Shown in pieces: positions 25,478-37,200 of a stretch of DNA of 64,000 nucleotides. The DNA comes from Pomacea canaliculata (Eukaryota; Mollusca; Gastropoda; Architaenioglossa; Ampullariidae). Every line of letters starts with the position of its first letter. Within the stretch, counting starts at the first letter, position 1. The notes under the pieces are model-generated. The model searched no databases and had not been told where the DNA came from. It worked only from the letters and a program-made list of their open reading frames with translations. The translations under genes were made by a program, and so were the position numbers. The stretch spans positions 22,973,319 to 23,037,318 of the forward strand of contig NC_037591.1 of the NCBI RefSeq assembly GCF_003073045.1, read 5' to 3'.

Positions 25478-28400
25478 CCTCGACTCCCGTACCGTTAAAC
25501 TATCCCCACTACTGTCCTCCTGACACAGAGGAGACTTGTCCACCTCTTTATGAAACCCTCCTACACCAGCTCTCAGTGCTCTGACGTTGTACAGATCATA
25601 TCCATCAATCTGCCGGAGGACTTGATGGTCCGGTGCTTGTTTAGCTTTCTTCTTCACTCTGACCGGTGTGGGTTTTCTGACGATGGTCGCAGGTGGAGAT
25701 AAAGTACTATACCCAGAGTTAAGTGAGGAAAGGGGAGATGGGAAAGGTGTGGCTGGAGTTGGCTATTCTTCCATGGCAGGAAGACGTCTGTGTATTAAGG
25801 CAAAAGCATTTATTCTGAAAAATAACTGTCTTTACCACAAGCACTTACAGCCTTTGAGTGACTGATGACACTGTCAAAGTTTGTATTAGTGAGAGAGAGA
25901 GAGTTGGGAGAGGTGGGGGACGCGCGTGCATTTTTGTGTTACTGTATGCTAGTGGTCTGCACAACGTTGAAAAATGTGTCTTAAAACTTTTAGCAGCAGT
26001 TCAAATATTCTGCTCCCAAGTTTTTCTGGTGAGAATTTTCTCAATGTCCGGCATAAAGACGACAGGGCGTTCGGAAAGTTCGTTGAATGTCATTTTGTCC
26101 AGCTCGGTCCTATGTAATCAGTATTTTCTGAACCTTCTGGGAGATAAACCCTGGCAGCTCCTCAGATGCTTCCTAGATATAGGCAGCAAACCTTGTTGTC
26201 TTAACGAGGTCTATAGATCAACTGGCGTTTTTTCTCATAATTCTTTGCTCGTCTCTGCGGCTGTATAGACTCTGACAGGCCGTTAGCGATCATGGTCCTT
26301 GTGACAACTCTACCTCCTGACACCACTCACTATGTCCCGGTGTTCCTGGCTCGATGAGCCTTCAGATTCTATCTTCGGATATCTGAGAGCAGTTCGGCTT
26401 CACCCCAAGAAGAAGTGGCTGTAATTTGATCACGACCACCCCTGTCTATGATGTATAGACGTTGAGATCTCCTGTCTGAGTCCAGAAACAGGACCACACA
26501 GCCTATCTAGACAAGATGATTTTCATTACTGCATCAGTAGTACTGACCAGGACCCTTTTCAAACTAAGGATAAAATAGTTTGACAGACTTGGATAGACGA
26601 TTCACTGCGAAAATGCAAGGCATGGATAAGTTTCCTGGACGTAAACATTCATCTTGTCTGCGTCGCGGTGCATCGCCCACTCAACGGTCTTATTTTTCAA
26701 CAGCCATAGTCTCCCACAGTCCAACTACTAGACGATCATGAACAAGATTCAAGCCAACAACAGGAAGCAACGCTATCTCCAGGCGGGAGGAGTTTGGCCA
26801 AGGCTGTTTATTTTTTTTTTTACAGAAAACAGACCGTGCAAAACGAAGTTTGGAAACACAGACGCACCATTGCAAGGACAACGAAGGCACACTCCCAAAC
26901 ATTGATAACGAGAAATAAATTTCTCATTGGCCTCTTGTTTGCCGCACATAATTGTTCACACGCTTTTCGCAGCTAGGCAGTGACACCGATATCTAAATCC
27001 TTTCTACCAAAGGAAATAAGCTGCAAGAATTTATCATAATTCTTTTTTTGGTAATTTTCTTTTTGGAAAAAAAAGTGTAAACGTTGGGCTTGACGTCCAC
27101 ACTACGACTGCCTACAGTTGAGCCGGTAGTTGATGAATGTCTGGCTTCTGGTGTCGTGTCAAGCTGCAACGATGAAGTCCTGCAGGCATTATTAGACTGA
27201 GACAGAGAAATGCCGGGTGTTGCTGTAAGAAGTGGAGAACACAATTTCTGTAGCATATTTATACTGAGTAGAGAGAGAGTGTGTCAGGGTTATACTTATC
27301 ACTAACTGGCTGTTGCTGATTTATTTTGCTGTCTTGCGAAAAAAAAATAAACAAACAAAAAGCACGGGTGATGAAGACAAAGCAGAATGCCGACTCCAGC
27401 CTGTTTACTACCTGCTCGCCTGCTAGACATGTCTACCTTAGTAATATTAGTGTGGGGAGAGAGAGAAAGTGAGAGAATTTTCGTGCCGTCATTTTCGCAT
27501 GTATGGGAGTCTGAAAACCATTAAGTTGTACAACTAGAAGAGGGTTTTTTTCGATGTGTAAATATCTCACAATACTCGTATAGAAAATAAAAGAACTACA
27601 ACATATCGAGCATTTAATAATTTTATGTTCATGTTCTTCACAAAGTGTGTGTAGCTCATGCTAAAGCCTAATACTAAAAATAGCAAGCTCTAGAAGAAGC
27701 ATTTACAACACAGATTTTGATGTAATTTTAATTAATTAATTGCTTCTGAACTTGTGATGTTTGACGGGTTTTTAAGTCAATAAGTCAAGCAAGCAATGGT
27801 ATACGAGATATGCAAATAAATAACAACACGGCACCTAATAGTGGAGTAAGAAAGAGGGAGAGAGAGACTAAAATCTTCGTTCAGGGTGACGAAAACTGCT
27901 CCCTTTCTGTGAATTAAACGAATAGAAAATGATTTTTTTAAATACTTTGTGTTATATATGTATGAACCTACCAATCTAAGCCGTCAACCGTCAGTCCTAT
28001 CATGACCACCTTCTTTGTCATTTTCCATCTGTCTTTTTCACTTCAATTACTGTTCTGTCATCCTACATCCTCTTTCTCCTCCTCCTTCTTCTTATCATCG
28101 CTATCAAACACCAACAACAATAACACTGGACCTTGGTCAAATTATTGTTTATGTATTGTGCATCTACTTGTAGATGTTGCCGCCAAGGACTTTGTGACCT
28201 GGGACTAGTTGCACAGTAGGTTTCCAACATTTCAAACCTGTTATCACTAAGCAAATTTAAAAACATTTTCTAAAAATCTCCCCTATGCCATTGAGATGAA
28301 TTACATAAACGCATACGAACCATTGGGACCGAAATTCTGGCTCAAGCAGGTTTTTTTTTTTCCCTTAAAGCAGTTTTAGTTTTAGAAAATTTATTAAATA

Positions 28401-28687
28401 AAAAAACTTAAGCTGTACACAGTTTATGTAAAGCTGGTTTTCTAAATACATTGAAAACCAAGTGTTTAAAATTAAAAATGTGTTGTGCAACTGACCTCTT
28501 GACCTGGGAAAACGCAAGAAGCTGGCGGGAGACAAAAGTGACGCAGTTGCTGGGAATGACAGTCATGTGAGTTGATGACATCATCGCACCCGGATCCAGG
28601 CACTGTATGAGCAGTTTCTCTAAACTATGCTTTGTTGTCATCGAGGTGTGCATCGCTATCTTCCTGTCCAGTGTTATCTCCAGGACA
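25478..28687 (-). CDS. Tentative minus-strand gene, product not recognised
   Basis: Several minus-strand blocks look like exons. 28504-28687 (TATGTAG acceptor, CAG/GTCAAG donor) codes VLEITLDRKIAMHTSMTTKH onward. A block from 27222 leftwards is Ser/Thr-rich. 26606-26803 (AACAG acceptor, CA/GTGAAT donor) codes SSRLEIALLPVVGLNLVHDR then WETMAVEK and, if an A run lost one base, NKTVEWAMHRDADKMNVYV. A block from 26502 leftwards codes GCVVLFLDSDRRSQRLYIID then RDQITATSSWGEAELLSDIR, and runs to about 26040 with several frame changes. The last block, about 25780-25478, ends with DESSSLL and a stop. The density of frame changes from 26502 to 26040 leaves open that this is a decaying gene. The order suggests a cytosolic protein with beta-rich repeats, but I cannot name it. 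Confidence 0.4.
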
Positions 28688-29432
28688 CTACATAGACAAA
28701 GCACTTTGAAATAGGCAACTGTTGACAGAGCATGACATCTGCACGGCAAACATTTGAAAGAAGAGAAGACGCAGAAGGTTAAGGACAATTAGAAAATGCC
28801 ATTGATACTCGGCACAAGCTCGTAACATGTTTTGCGATACAAACCTATTATTTATATATTTTGAGGTAATCAAATTTGTTAAAATGATTCAACTGAAACT
28901 AAACAAGATTATTTGTCTAGATTTAATGTTGGAAGAGTTACGGGTATCCCAGAAGTTTACTGGATATTCCCAGAGATAAGCTTATAGTATATGTCAGTAC
29001 GTTTGTGAGTCTGGTTGTGTTATGAAAATGTACAAAAATAATTTACAAGACTAGGAAGTTGAATGTGAGAAAATCAGAAAAAGAAGGGAAGAGAACGTAT
29101 CGACGATTTGAGTCGTATGGTCATATAAACTATCCATATCATGACATGAGTGCTGAATTTCTTGCTGTTCTGCATTCTGAACTTAGCAACATATACTCCA
29201 ATATTATTCAATGTTCGTCTGCGTCATCTTCCCGAGCTGATCTTCTCGAGTGAGGCATGCGGAACAATAATTGGCCCCTGTCACGTGGTCTCACATCTTT
29301 GTTGACGAACAAGGAAGTCGGGTACAGAGTCCCCCACTTACCCACCCCCCACATCTTACTAACCATACTTTGGTCGTGAAGCTGGCCTCACTCATCTTCC
29401 AATCGGATGAGACTGCAGGCGGCAGTGACGAG

Positions 29433-29438
29433 TATAAA
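29433..29438 (+). promoter_or_regulatory. TATA box of the plus-strand AA15 gene
   Basis: TATAAA lies 55 bp before the AA15 start codon at 29488, implying transcription from about 29463 and a leader of about 25 nt. No comparable TATA box is evident upstream of the minus-strand paralogue. Confidence 0.5.
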
Positions 29439-29487
29439 GTAGTTGTCCCGCTGCAGGCACCACAGAGCGGAAGGTGCACAAACAAAG

Positions 29488-31185
29488 ATGTCTCTGGGGT
29501 CTGTGATCGTGTTGCTCAGCCTCTTGGCGTCCGCCAGTGGACATGGTCGTCTGATGGACCCACCTTCCAGGTCTTCCATGTGGCGCGTGGGCTACGACAC
29601 ACCCAAAAACTATAACGACAATGCTCTGTTTTGCGGAGGCTTTCAGGTGAGGGACTGTTTTTCTCGCCGTCGCTCCAGTTCATATAGATATAAATTCTTA
29701 TCTTACCACGGGTATTGGTGCAGGAATTCAAAGATTTGTTTTCTGCACCTGCCCATTCAGCAACGCCCCAGTTCGAAGAGATTTGAACCTATGGATTAAA
29801 ATATTATTTTTATTTATATTGTGGTCTGCTAGTAGACAGTTTCCCAAAAGTTTTGTCTCGGTATATGTGTTATGAACAAACTGTTGGTTTTATAAATTTT
29901 AATATAGTAACTGTGTGTCTATGTACTTCGCTCTCTTTCTGTATGTGTATTCCACCTACTCACACATGCTCAAATATCGCCCACCACAATCATTCCTACA
30001 CTGCTTGTTGATCTTCCGTTCCAGAACCAGTATGGTCCGCAAGGCGGCAAGTGTGGGATCTGTGGCGACCCCTATCAGGGTCCGCGTGACAACGAGGTTG
30101 GCGGCAAGTACTACAGCGGGACCATCACCAGGGTGTACAAGCAGGGAGACATGATAAAAATCGCCGTCGAGATAACCGCCAACCATCTAGGCTGGTTCGA
30201 GTTCAAGGTCTGCCCTGCTGATGGCAGCAACAAGTGAGTAACCGCCATGACGGCTACCAACGACTCTTCGTATGCTGCTTGTAAACTACCACCACACCTA
30301 CTGTAGCTATTTATTTTCACGAGTGTATAGCTGCATGCAGGTAAGAGACAAGTCTAAGAACAACACATTTATACGCAGTGAACTGTGTAACATTGACTTT
30401 ATGTTTGTCTGAAGGGAAGTCAGCCAGTCATGCCTGGATAAGCACGTGCTAACGATCGAAGAAGGATCAGAAACAAAGTACTTCTTGGGCTCGAAGATTG
30501 GCTGGGTCAACCTCCGGGCAAGGCTTCCTCGGGATGTGACTTGTGACAAATGCGTTTTTCAGTGGAAGTGGCACACTGGTCAGTACAGCTAAAAAAAAAA
30601 ATTAGAAGTAACATTAGAAAACAAACTCTGGCCCTTCTGTCTAGAATCCCCATTTTTCACCTGCCCATTGACATCTTTCACGTGTAGGTCTCACGCATTT
30701 TCAAGAAATGGCTTTTACTTGTATTTTCTTAGAGGATGTGTTGCATTTGTCTGAGGGAAACAACATTGAAACCCTAAACAGTGTTGATAAACCCTAATTG
30801 AAACCCTAAATAGTATTAATAAACCCTAATGTAAACCCTAAATTAACAAGCTCAACTCCTGATCCAAACTATTTTTTAGGCAACTCGTGGGGAGTGGACC
30901 CAGATGGAACCACGGGCATAGGCTACGGACCGCAAGAGGAGTTCTACGGCTGCGCTAACATCGCCATCCATTCCGTTCCCGGGTCCGGGTCCGGGTCAGA
31001 GGTCACCACACCCGACATGATCCAGTCCGCCACTCCCAGCCCAGCAACGACGCGTCCGGTGATCCCGATTGTCGGCACCTGCTTCGCGGTCAGCCCCATG
31101 TGGAAGGGGCAGCCCCAGCTGGACCAGTGGTGCGACTACAACTGCAGGAGAGGGCAACTGTCCGGACGTCTGCGCATGTCAGTGA
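29488..31185 (+). CDS. AA15-family lytic polysaccharide monooxygenase, secreted (copy 1)
   Basis: Four exons with clean borders: 29488-29646, 30025-30233, 30415-30578, 30880-31185. A signal peptide MSLGSVIVLLSLLASASG is followed by HGRLMDPPSRSSMWR, so the mature protein would start with the histidine that, with a second histidine in TANHLGWFEF, forms the copper histidine brace. Other AA15 marks are CGGF, GGKCGICGDPYQGPR, GKYYSGTITR, QWKWHTGNSWGVD and EEFYGC. A short Ser/Pro/Gly-rich linker leads to a Cys-rich tail with WKGQPQLDQWCDYNC. Members of this family oxidatively cleave chitin or cellulose using copper and a reductant, outside the cell. The in-frame reading at the 3' end runs on to 31244, but the neighbouring frame reads NCPDVCACQ then TGA at 31183-31185, matching the end of the paralogue (CPQGLCACP), so I place the true end there; an indel near 31155 is implied. 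AATAAA lies near 31417. Confidence 0.92.
30765..30842 (+). repeat. 32-bp tandem repeat with AAACCCTAA cores in AA15 intron 3
   Basis: Two full copies and a partial third of a 32-bp unit, each full unit carrying two AAACCCTAA blocks. The core resembles the plant-type telomere motif, but blocks are separated by other sequence, so I read it as a local tandem duplication rather than telomeric DNA. Confidence 0.6.
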
Positions 31186-32529
31186 AGCTTCCACAAAGCC
31201 TGACATATTCGGCATCTCCTTCCCGGCTAGCTTTTTTTGTGTAGGTCTCTCGTGTGGTCATTCACCATTCGACATGGGACGGGACCAGCGCTGGCAGTCT
31301 GTCTCTCGTCTCCATGACAACCGAAGTGAAACACAGCGAAAGACGCTTTTGCAGCAGTTCCGCGGTTTTTATTTGTTTGTTTTTGTTGTTGTTGCTGTTT
31401 TAAGCCATTTTGCATGAATAAAGTGATCATTTTATTGTTGCTTGTATAGATGTTGTTAAATTAAACATGATGTCAACATAAAAACTTCCTGACCTTCTGT
31501 CCGAGTTGATTGAGTTTGCGGTGAAGCAACATTTAGCGCCAGCAACAACACTTGCGACTCGTTGATGAACGTCTGTTGTCATTCAATCTTTGTTAAATAC
31601 CACGTGAGGATTCTACAGAATAACATGCACATATACGAAAATAAGTGTAGCAGAACAGCAACAAGTCAAGACCGGAATGTAGATTAACCACGAAAGACCG
31701 ACTACACATTTGTCTACATCGTCATCTGGCTTAGACCATGCTAAGCAAACTTTTGTTTATTTCTAAACAATGATACCAGATAAACTGCATTTTTTTGTTT
31801 TGTGTTGGTATGCTTATTTGGGTATTTTTGTAGGTGGGTATATTTAGTGCAGATAGATATTTAGGATATTTAGAGCATATACGCTAAAATTGTGAAACAA
31901 ATGAATGTCACTGTCGTGTACTGTCAGCAAAGAGAGAACATGATTATTACAAGATCAGAAAGTGAGTTAACGAGAGGATTGGCCTCTCGTGATTGTCCCA
32001 CTCGTGTGTCCATTCCGCATCTTGCAGGGAAAACAGTACCCTTTCTTCAAAATTACTACATCAGCATCATTCAGAGTTCACTTACTGAGAAATTTTCAAC
32101 AAGAATGCTGTGGAATAGTTTTCTGTGTTTCAAATTACTTTATTATTAGTGATGGCTACTCTGCCATTAATGTCATTTTCTATCCCAAAAGAAGATATTA
32201 TATTTCATTCCCATGGACAGATATCCAAATCATTATTCGCTTTTAAAGAAAAAAAAATTACATCTGCATTCTGAGGATTGCTTTCTTTTATTTAATAAAA
32301 GCTTGTTGTGTCACTTAGTGTTCTGGTTTTTGTGATGTATGATTGAGCTCGTGTTTGTGTTTGTGCTGGCTGTGTGAGTCTGCTTAGAGCTCAGAAGCAA
32401 ATGTTTTCTACTAATCGGAATGGTTATTAGTTTAGCAGTATGTCAATATTACTTATTCTGTCTATTTTAAAATGCGTTCTGGTCGTCTGTCAGGTAGTCG
32501 GCCAGTCGTCTCTTGACTGGTACAGGTCA

Positions 32530-32850
32530 CTGGGGGTGGGGTTTCGGGGGAGGGCCTGGTGACAAGTCTCGCTGCTCACCCCTGTCTTCGGCAGGTCCAG
32601 AAGGACGACCAGTCCCTCCTTGATGTTCGTAAGCCAGGTCTTCCTCTGGCTACCGTTGCTTCGATTGCCCTCCGAGGTAGGTCTTCGGCAAAAGTCACAT
32701 GGCCAGTCCAGACCAATGACTAGGCTTGACTGTTGCTTGTAGATGTTCCTGGTGTCCTACGAGTGCGGCAACCGCGCTTAGTACAACCTTATTGGTCTTG
32801 TGTTCCTTGTACGAGATCCTCAGGCACTTGTTCTCGAATGTTTATTCTCC
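32530..32850 (-). mobile_element. Relic of a LINE 3' end
   Basis: Reading the minus strand in pieces gives a block like LVWTGHV, then DLPRRAIEATVARGRPGL, RRDWSSFW, preceded by CLRISYKEHKTNKVV. This matches the order seen near the C-terminus of many invertebrate non-LTR elements (F.GHV, LP......G.RRRGRPRK.W, W). The frames are broken, so it is an old fragment. Confidence 0.45.
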
Positions 32851-32942
32851 TCGCCGTGATGGCAAGCAGAGTCCACCTCTTGTAGAGACTGTACTTCACT
32901 GTAAACCTGATGTTATGGTCTCTATTTCATTTGCGTTCGAGA

Positions 32943-32972
<30 letters not shown>
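32943..32972 (+). repeat. (TGTC)n microsatellite
   Basis: About seven tandem copies of TGTC in the spacer between the AA15 genes. Confidence 0.9.
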
Positions 32973-32973
<1 letters not shown>

Positions 32974-33666
32974 TGGTAAGGTCTTTTTTTTTTTAGTGCC
33001 TGTCATAAAATCGTTGTGTCTACAATGTAGCTTGGACAATGGAGATGGAAGTGTGATGGTCGTAGAGTATTTCATGCAAGTTCTCCAAGATCAGAAAGTG
33101 AGTTAAAGGTTGATTGAAATGCTGGGTTCTTCCCGCAGGAGACTTGGACACAAAGGTCATAGTTCATGCTGTTTGTAAATCAATGACCTTTCCGTTGTAC
33201 AGTAAAACTACTGCGCACTGAAAACATTTCAACGACACTGTTCATGCAACAACTATTCACATTTTAACAGAAAAAGGAAATAACTCTATTTTTCTAATAT
33301 TAATATTTTGTATGTATCGATAAAAGGTTTAGCTTCCCATTAACAATAAAGAATTTATTATGGCTAATTAAAAAAGTACAACATAACCTGTCGGGCTAGA
33401 TGTTGTCAGGTTGTTCCTAGGTTTAATTGAGCGTCTGTTTTTGGTCGGCGCATGTTTGTCTTTGTTGCCCCAGTTGTCGGAAAGTTCCTTCACTTTGCCG
33501 AGATATGCATCATTATTGCCAGCATTTAAGCAGCTGATGAACACACATGAGCTCTGTTATGATTTTGACTAATGGCATGTGCTTGGTTGCAGAATCTTGT
33601 TGTGCCGTTTGTATTATTTTAGTTTGTGTTATTTTTTTGCAAAGGACTGTGAGGGAACGGCACTCG

Positions 33667-33687
33667 TTATTATTATTGTTGTTGTTG

Positions 33688-33719
<32 letters not shown>
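33667..33719 (+). repeat. (TTA)n/(TTG)n microsatellite
   Basis: A short TTA run passes into about 14 TTG units with one interruption. Confidence 0.9.
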
Positions 33720-34288
33720 CAAAAATTACATGAAGAAGAGAGGAAGCAATAAAAAATCTGAACTTTTTACATTTGGCATTTTTAGTCCATTCTTTATTTG
33801 AAACTATGTAGCAAAATAAATTTTAATAATTGTAAGTTATTAAATTCGAAAAACATTTTTTTTTATCAAAACATAAAATAAGTTGTCAAAACTAATTTGG
33901 AAATTATTAGATATTTCGAAATCGTCTCCTAAGCGCATCAAAGTTCAATCCGCGTTTGACATTTCTCCGAGATGAAAGCTTGACGAATGGCCAGAGTGAA
34001 GCGCTGAGTTCCATCCTAGTGACATTTGGAGACACAAAAATCTGCGAAGTACGTGATGTGCTGTATCACATCCCGAGAATTGTTCAGGTTGCCATTAATG
34101 GACACGCGGTGACGTGCACCGAGACACGTGCGAGCGTTCGTTCACCCGTTCATTCAGCGGAAACTCCAGTCGTGTCCAGGACGAATCACGCAGCCAATAG
34201 TTTATGAAGTACAACTGGTTTAACTGAATGTTCTAGAGTTAGCCCTGTGTAGAAGACCTAGCCTTTGGATGCTGTCAGCTCAGAAAAT

Positions 34289-37200
34289 TTACGGACATGC
34301 GCACAAGCCCTGTGGACAATAGCCCGTCACAGTGCAGCTGTAGTCACACCACGTGTCCATCTGTGGCTGTCCGCGCCACGTAGGACTGACGGCGAAGCAC
34401 TGACCTCGAGGCTGGAGATCAAGGGTCGCGACAACAGACGAGACAACAGTGGACGAGGCAAGAGAGGCAGCGGCCTCTGACCCGGAAGCGGAAGAGATGG
34501 CCACGTCGGCGCAGCCGTAGAACTCCTCTTGCGGTCCGTAGCCGAGGCCCTTGGTTCCATCTGGGTCCACTCCCCACGAGTTACCTGCGGAAGAAAAGTG
34601 AATTATCAACGGAAATTCTCAACTGGTCGAGTACAGCGGTCATCAATGACACGGAAGCGATGACATGGTGATGACCTACATGTGTGGAATGACGCTTCTT
34701 TTAACCGGAAGTGGTAGTTGTTGTGTTATTGGTTTGTGGGTATTAGAGGTGGCACTCATTAAACTGTCCAGTTAGAAAACACACAAGAGACAGCTTCATG
34801 TCGGCTCCCGCCCAAGTATATTTAAATCTCTTAACCGGAACTAAACCTTTTACGGATTGTTCATTTTAGGAATAAGGCCAACACTTGCCTTATGTCACAT
34901 CTCCCTTTCTTTAAAATGGACATTGTTTCAATATAACTTAATTAACATTAATTTTAATATTCTTGAATTTCCTATTCAAGTCTATGTGCGTTTGATTCGA
35001 GTCAATCATTTACAAGTCAAGTCTCTGTGGGATCTTGATGATGCGACCACTCTTGGTCGTCTTGACAGGCTGGTCTGGAGGAGCGATGAACTTTGGACGC
35101 TGGCGCCTTCCTGGCTGCGGCTCCTGGACATGGCTCTGGATTGTCAACAGTAACTCTATCGTCTGAGTGTAGACCAGACAAGGGTCGGGATCCTCTTCGG
35201 ACTTTGGATTTGTTGGAATAAGGGACGACAGAGTCTTTGGGATAGGTCTGGGATTCTCGGGATTGGGATCTCTGGGAATCAAGAGACGGCGGTTTGCGTC
35301 GTTGGCGACCGTAGGGAGTCTCTACCTCATATGATCTGTTGGGCAGAGACTTGATGATTGTCCCTGGTGTCTGGGTTGGCTTCACCAAACTGGCTGACCT
35401 GTTCCAACTCAGCGGCTGGTCTGGCACGGTGTGCTCTGTCGAAGTTCTGTTTATATTTCAACTTCTGCATCTCGTCTTTTCTTATGAAAGTCCTTCCTTT
35501 CTTTTCCTTTTTCTCGCGAAAACTGAGATGGTATTGTGGGGGACCATGGTGCGTATCTTCTCCCGAACAACAGTTCTGCTGGACTGAGACCTTGCTGAAG
35601 TGGCGTAGCGCGATATGTGAGAATCGCTAAATAAGGATCATCTGCCTTCTTCAGGATTGATTTCACGGTTTGAACGGCGCGTTCGGCTTCGCCATTCGCT
35701 TGTGGATAGTACGGGCTGCTTGTTGTGTGAGTGAACTCGTACTGTTGAGCGAACGTTTTGGAACTGCTTGCTGGAAACTGCGGGCCGTTGTCTGAGATGA
35801 CGATTTGTGGAATTCCATGGCGGGAAAATATGCTCTTAACATGGTTTGATGACTGTTTCCGCCGAAGTATTCTTCAAGTGTGCCAACTCAATATAACGTG
35901 AATAATAGTCCACCACTAGTAAGTACTGTTCTTTTTTCAGTTCAAAGATGTCCATGCCAACTTTCTGCCAAGGGAATGCTGGTGTGACAGAGGGAATGAG
36001 TGCTCAGGGGGAATTGGCCTCTCCTTGAGCAAATTGTGCACCTCTGTACCATGGATCTATCTGCTTAGAAAGTTTGGCCACCAAACGCTCTCTCTGGCCA
36101 AGGCACGACATTTTACGATGACCTTGATGTCCATGTGAAGTCTGTGGAGAATGTCTGTTCTCAGTACTTCAGGGATGATCAGTCTTGATCTGTAGAGAAG
36201 AAGTCCATCATGTTCTGTGACTTCTGAACGTACTGTCCAAAACGCTTTCAGTTCTTCATGTTCTGGACTAGAACGTGGCCATCCATTGTGGAGATAATAC
36301 AGCACTGTCTTACAAACAGTATCTCTTGCAGTCTCATTCTTGATTCTTCGATGCGTTTTTCACTGGCTGGCAAGCTCTGAATCACTTGCTTGATGAAGAT
36401 CTCTTCTTCTTCACTTCTCTCATCTTTCTGAGTGTTTCTTACTGGGGCTCGTGAGAGTGTGTCAGCAGTCACGAGATTCTTGCCTTTTGTGTAGACAATG
36501 TTGTACTTGAACCTCATCAGGCGCATCCGGAATCTTCTGAATTCTCGGAGGTAGATCTTCAAGGTTCTTTGTTTTCAGTAGAGCCAATAATGGCTTGTGG
36601 TCAGTTTCGATTGTCAGATCACGAAGTCTTGTGATGTAGTCACAGAACTTTTCACACGCCCAAGTCACTGCGAGTGCTTCACGCTCAACTTGTGCGTACT
36701 GCGCTCAGTTTCCGTCATACTTCTTGATGCGTAGAAAACTGGCTTGAGGTGACCATCTGACTGTTTCTGAAGTAATACTGCACCGAGACCGAAAGATGAA
36801 GCATCTGTTGAGACGACGGTCGTTTTGTCAGTACCATAGTGTGCCAACACTGGAGCTTCAGTCAGCTGTTTCTTAATCTTCTCAAACGATGTTTCTTGAG
36901 CAGTGTCCCAACACCACTCTATGTTTTTCTTGAGCAGGTCACGTAGCGGTTTGCTGTCGTTTGCGAGGTTAGGGCCTGCAAACTTCGCAACGTGGTTAAC
37001 CATTCCTAACAATCTTCTGAGATCAGAAATGTTCTCTGGCTTGGGAAAATTTTTCACAGCAGACAGTTTCTCTGGGTCGATGGCGATCCCATCTTTCGAG
37101 ATGATGTGCCCGAGAAAGGATATCTTCTCTTTGGCAAACTGGCACTTCTCATCGTTCAGGGTAATGCCCGCTTCTTGAAGCGTCGACATCACTTTCTTCA

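Larger units (their letters stand above)
31245..34288. other. Spacer between the two convergent AA15 genes
   Basis: About 3 kb without a supported gene. It holds a LINE 3' relic near 32530-32850, a (TGTC)n microsatellite at 32943-32972, and a (TTG)n/(TTA)n tract at 33667-33719. The remainder is AT-rich with no recognisable exon on either strand. Confidence 0.6.

Noticed and set aside
26317-26331. Intron between a GTGAGT at 26330 (minus) and an AG at 26317
   Set aside because: It would be only about 14 bp long, too short to be spliced; a frame change within one exon is more likely.
30765-30842. CRISPR-like or telomeric array
   Set aside because: Only about 2.4 units inside an intron of a eukaryotic gene; a simple tandem duplication.
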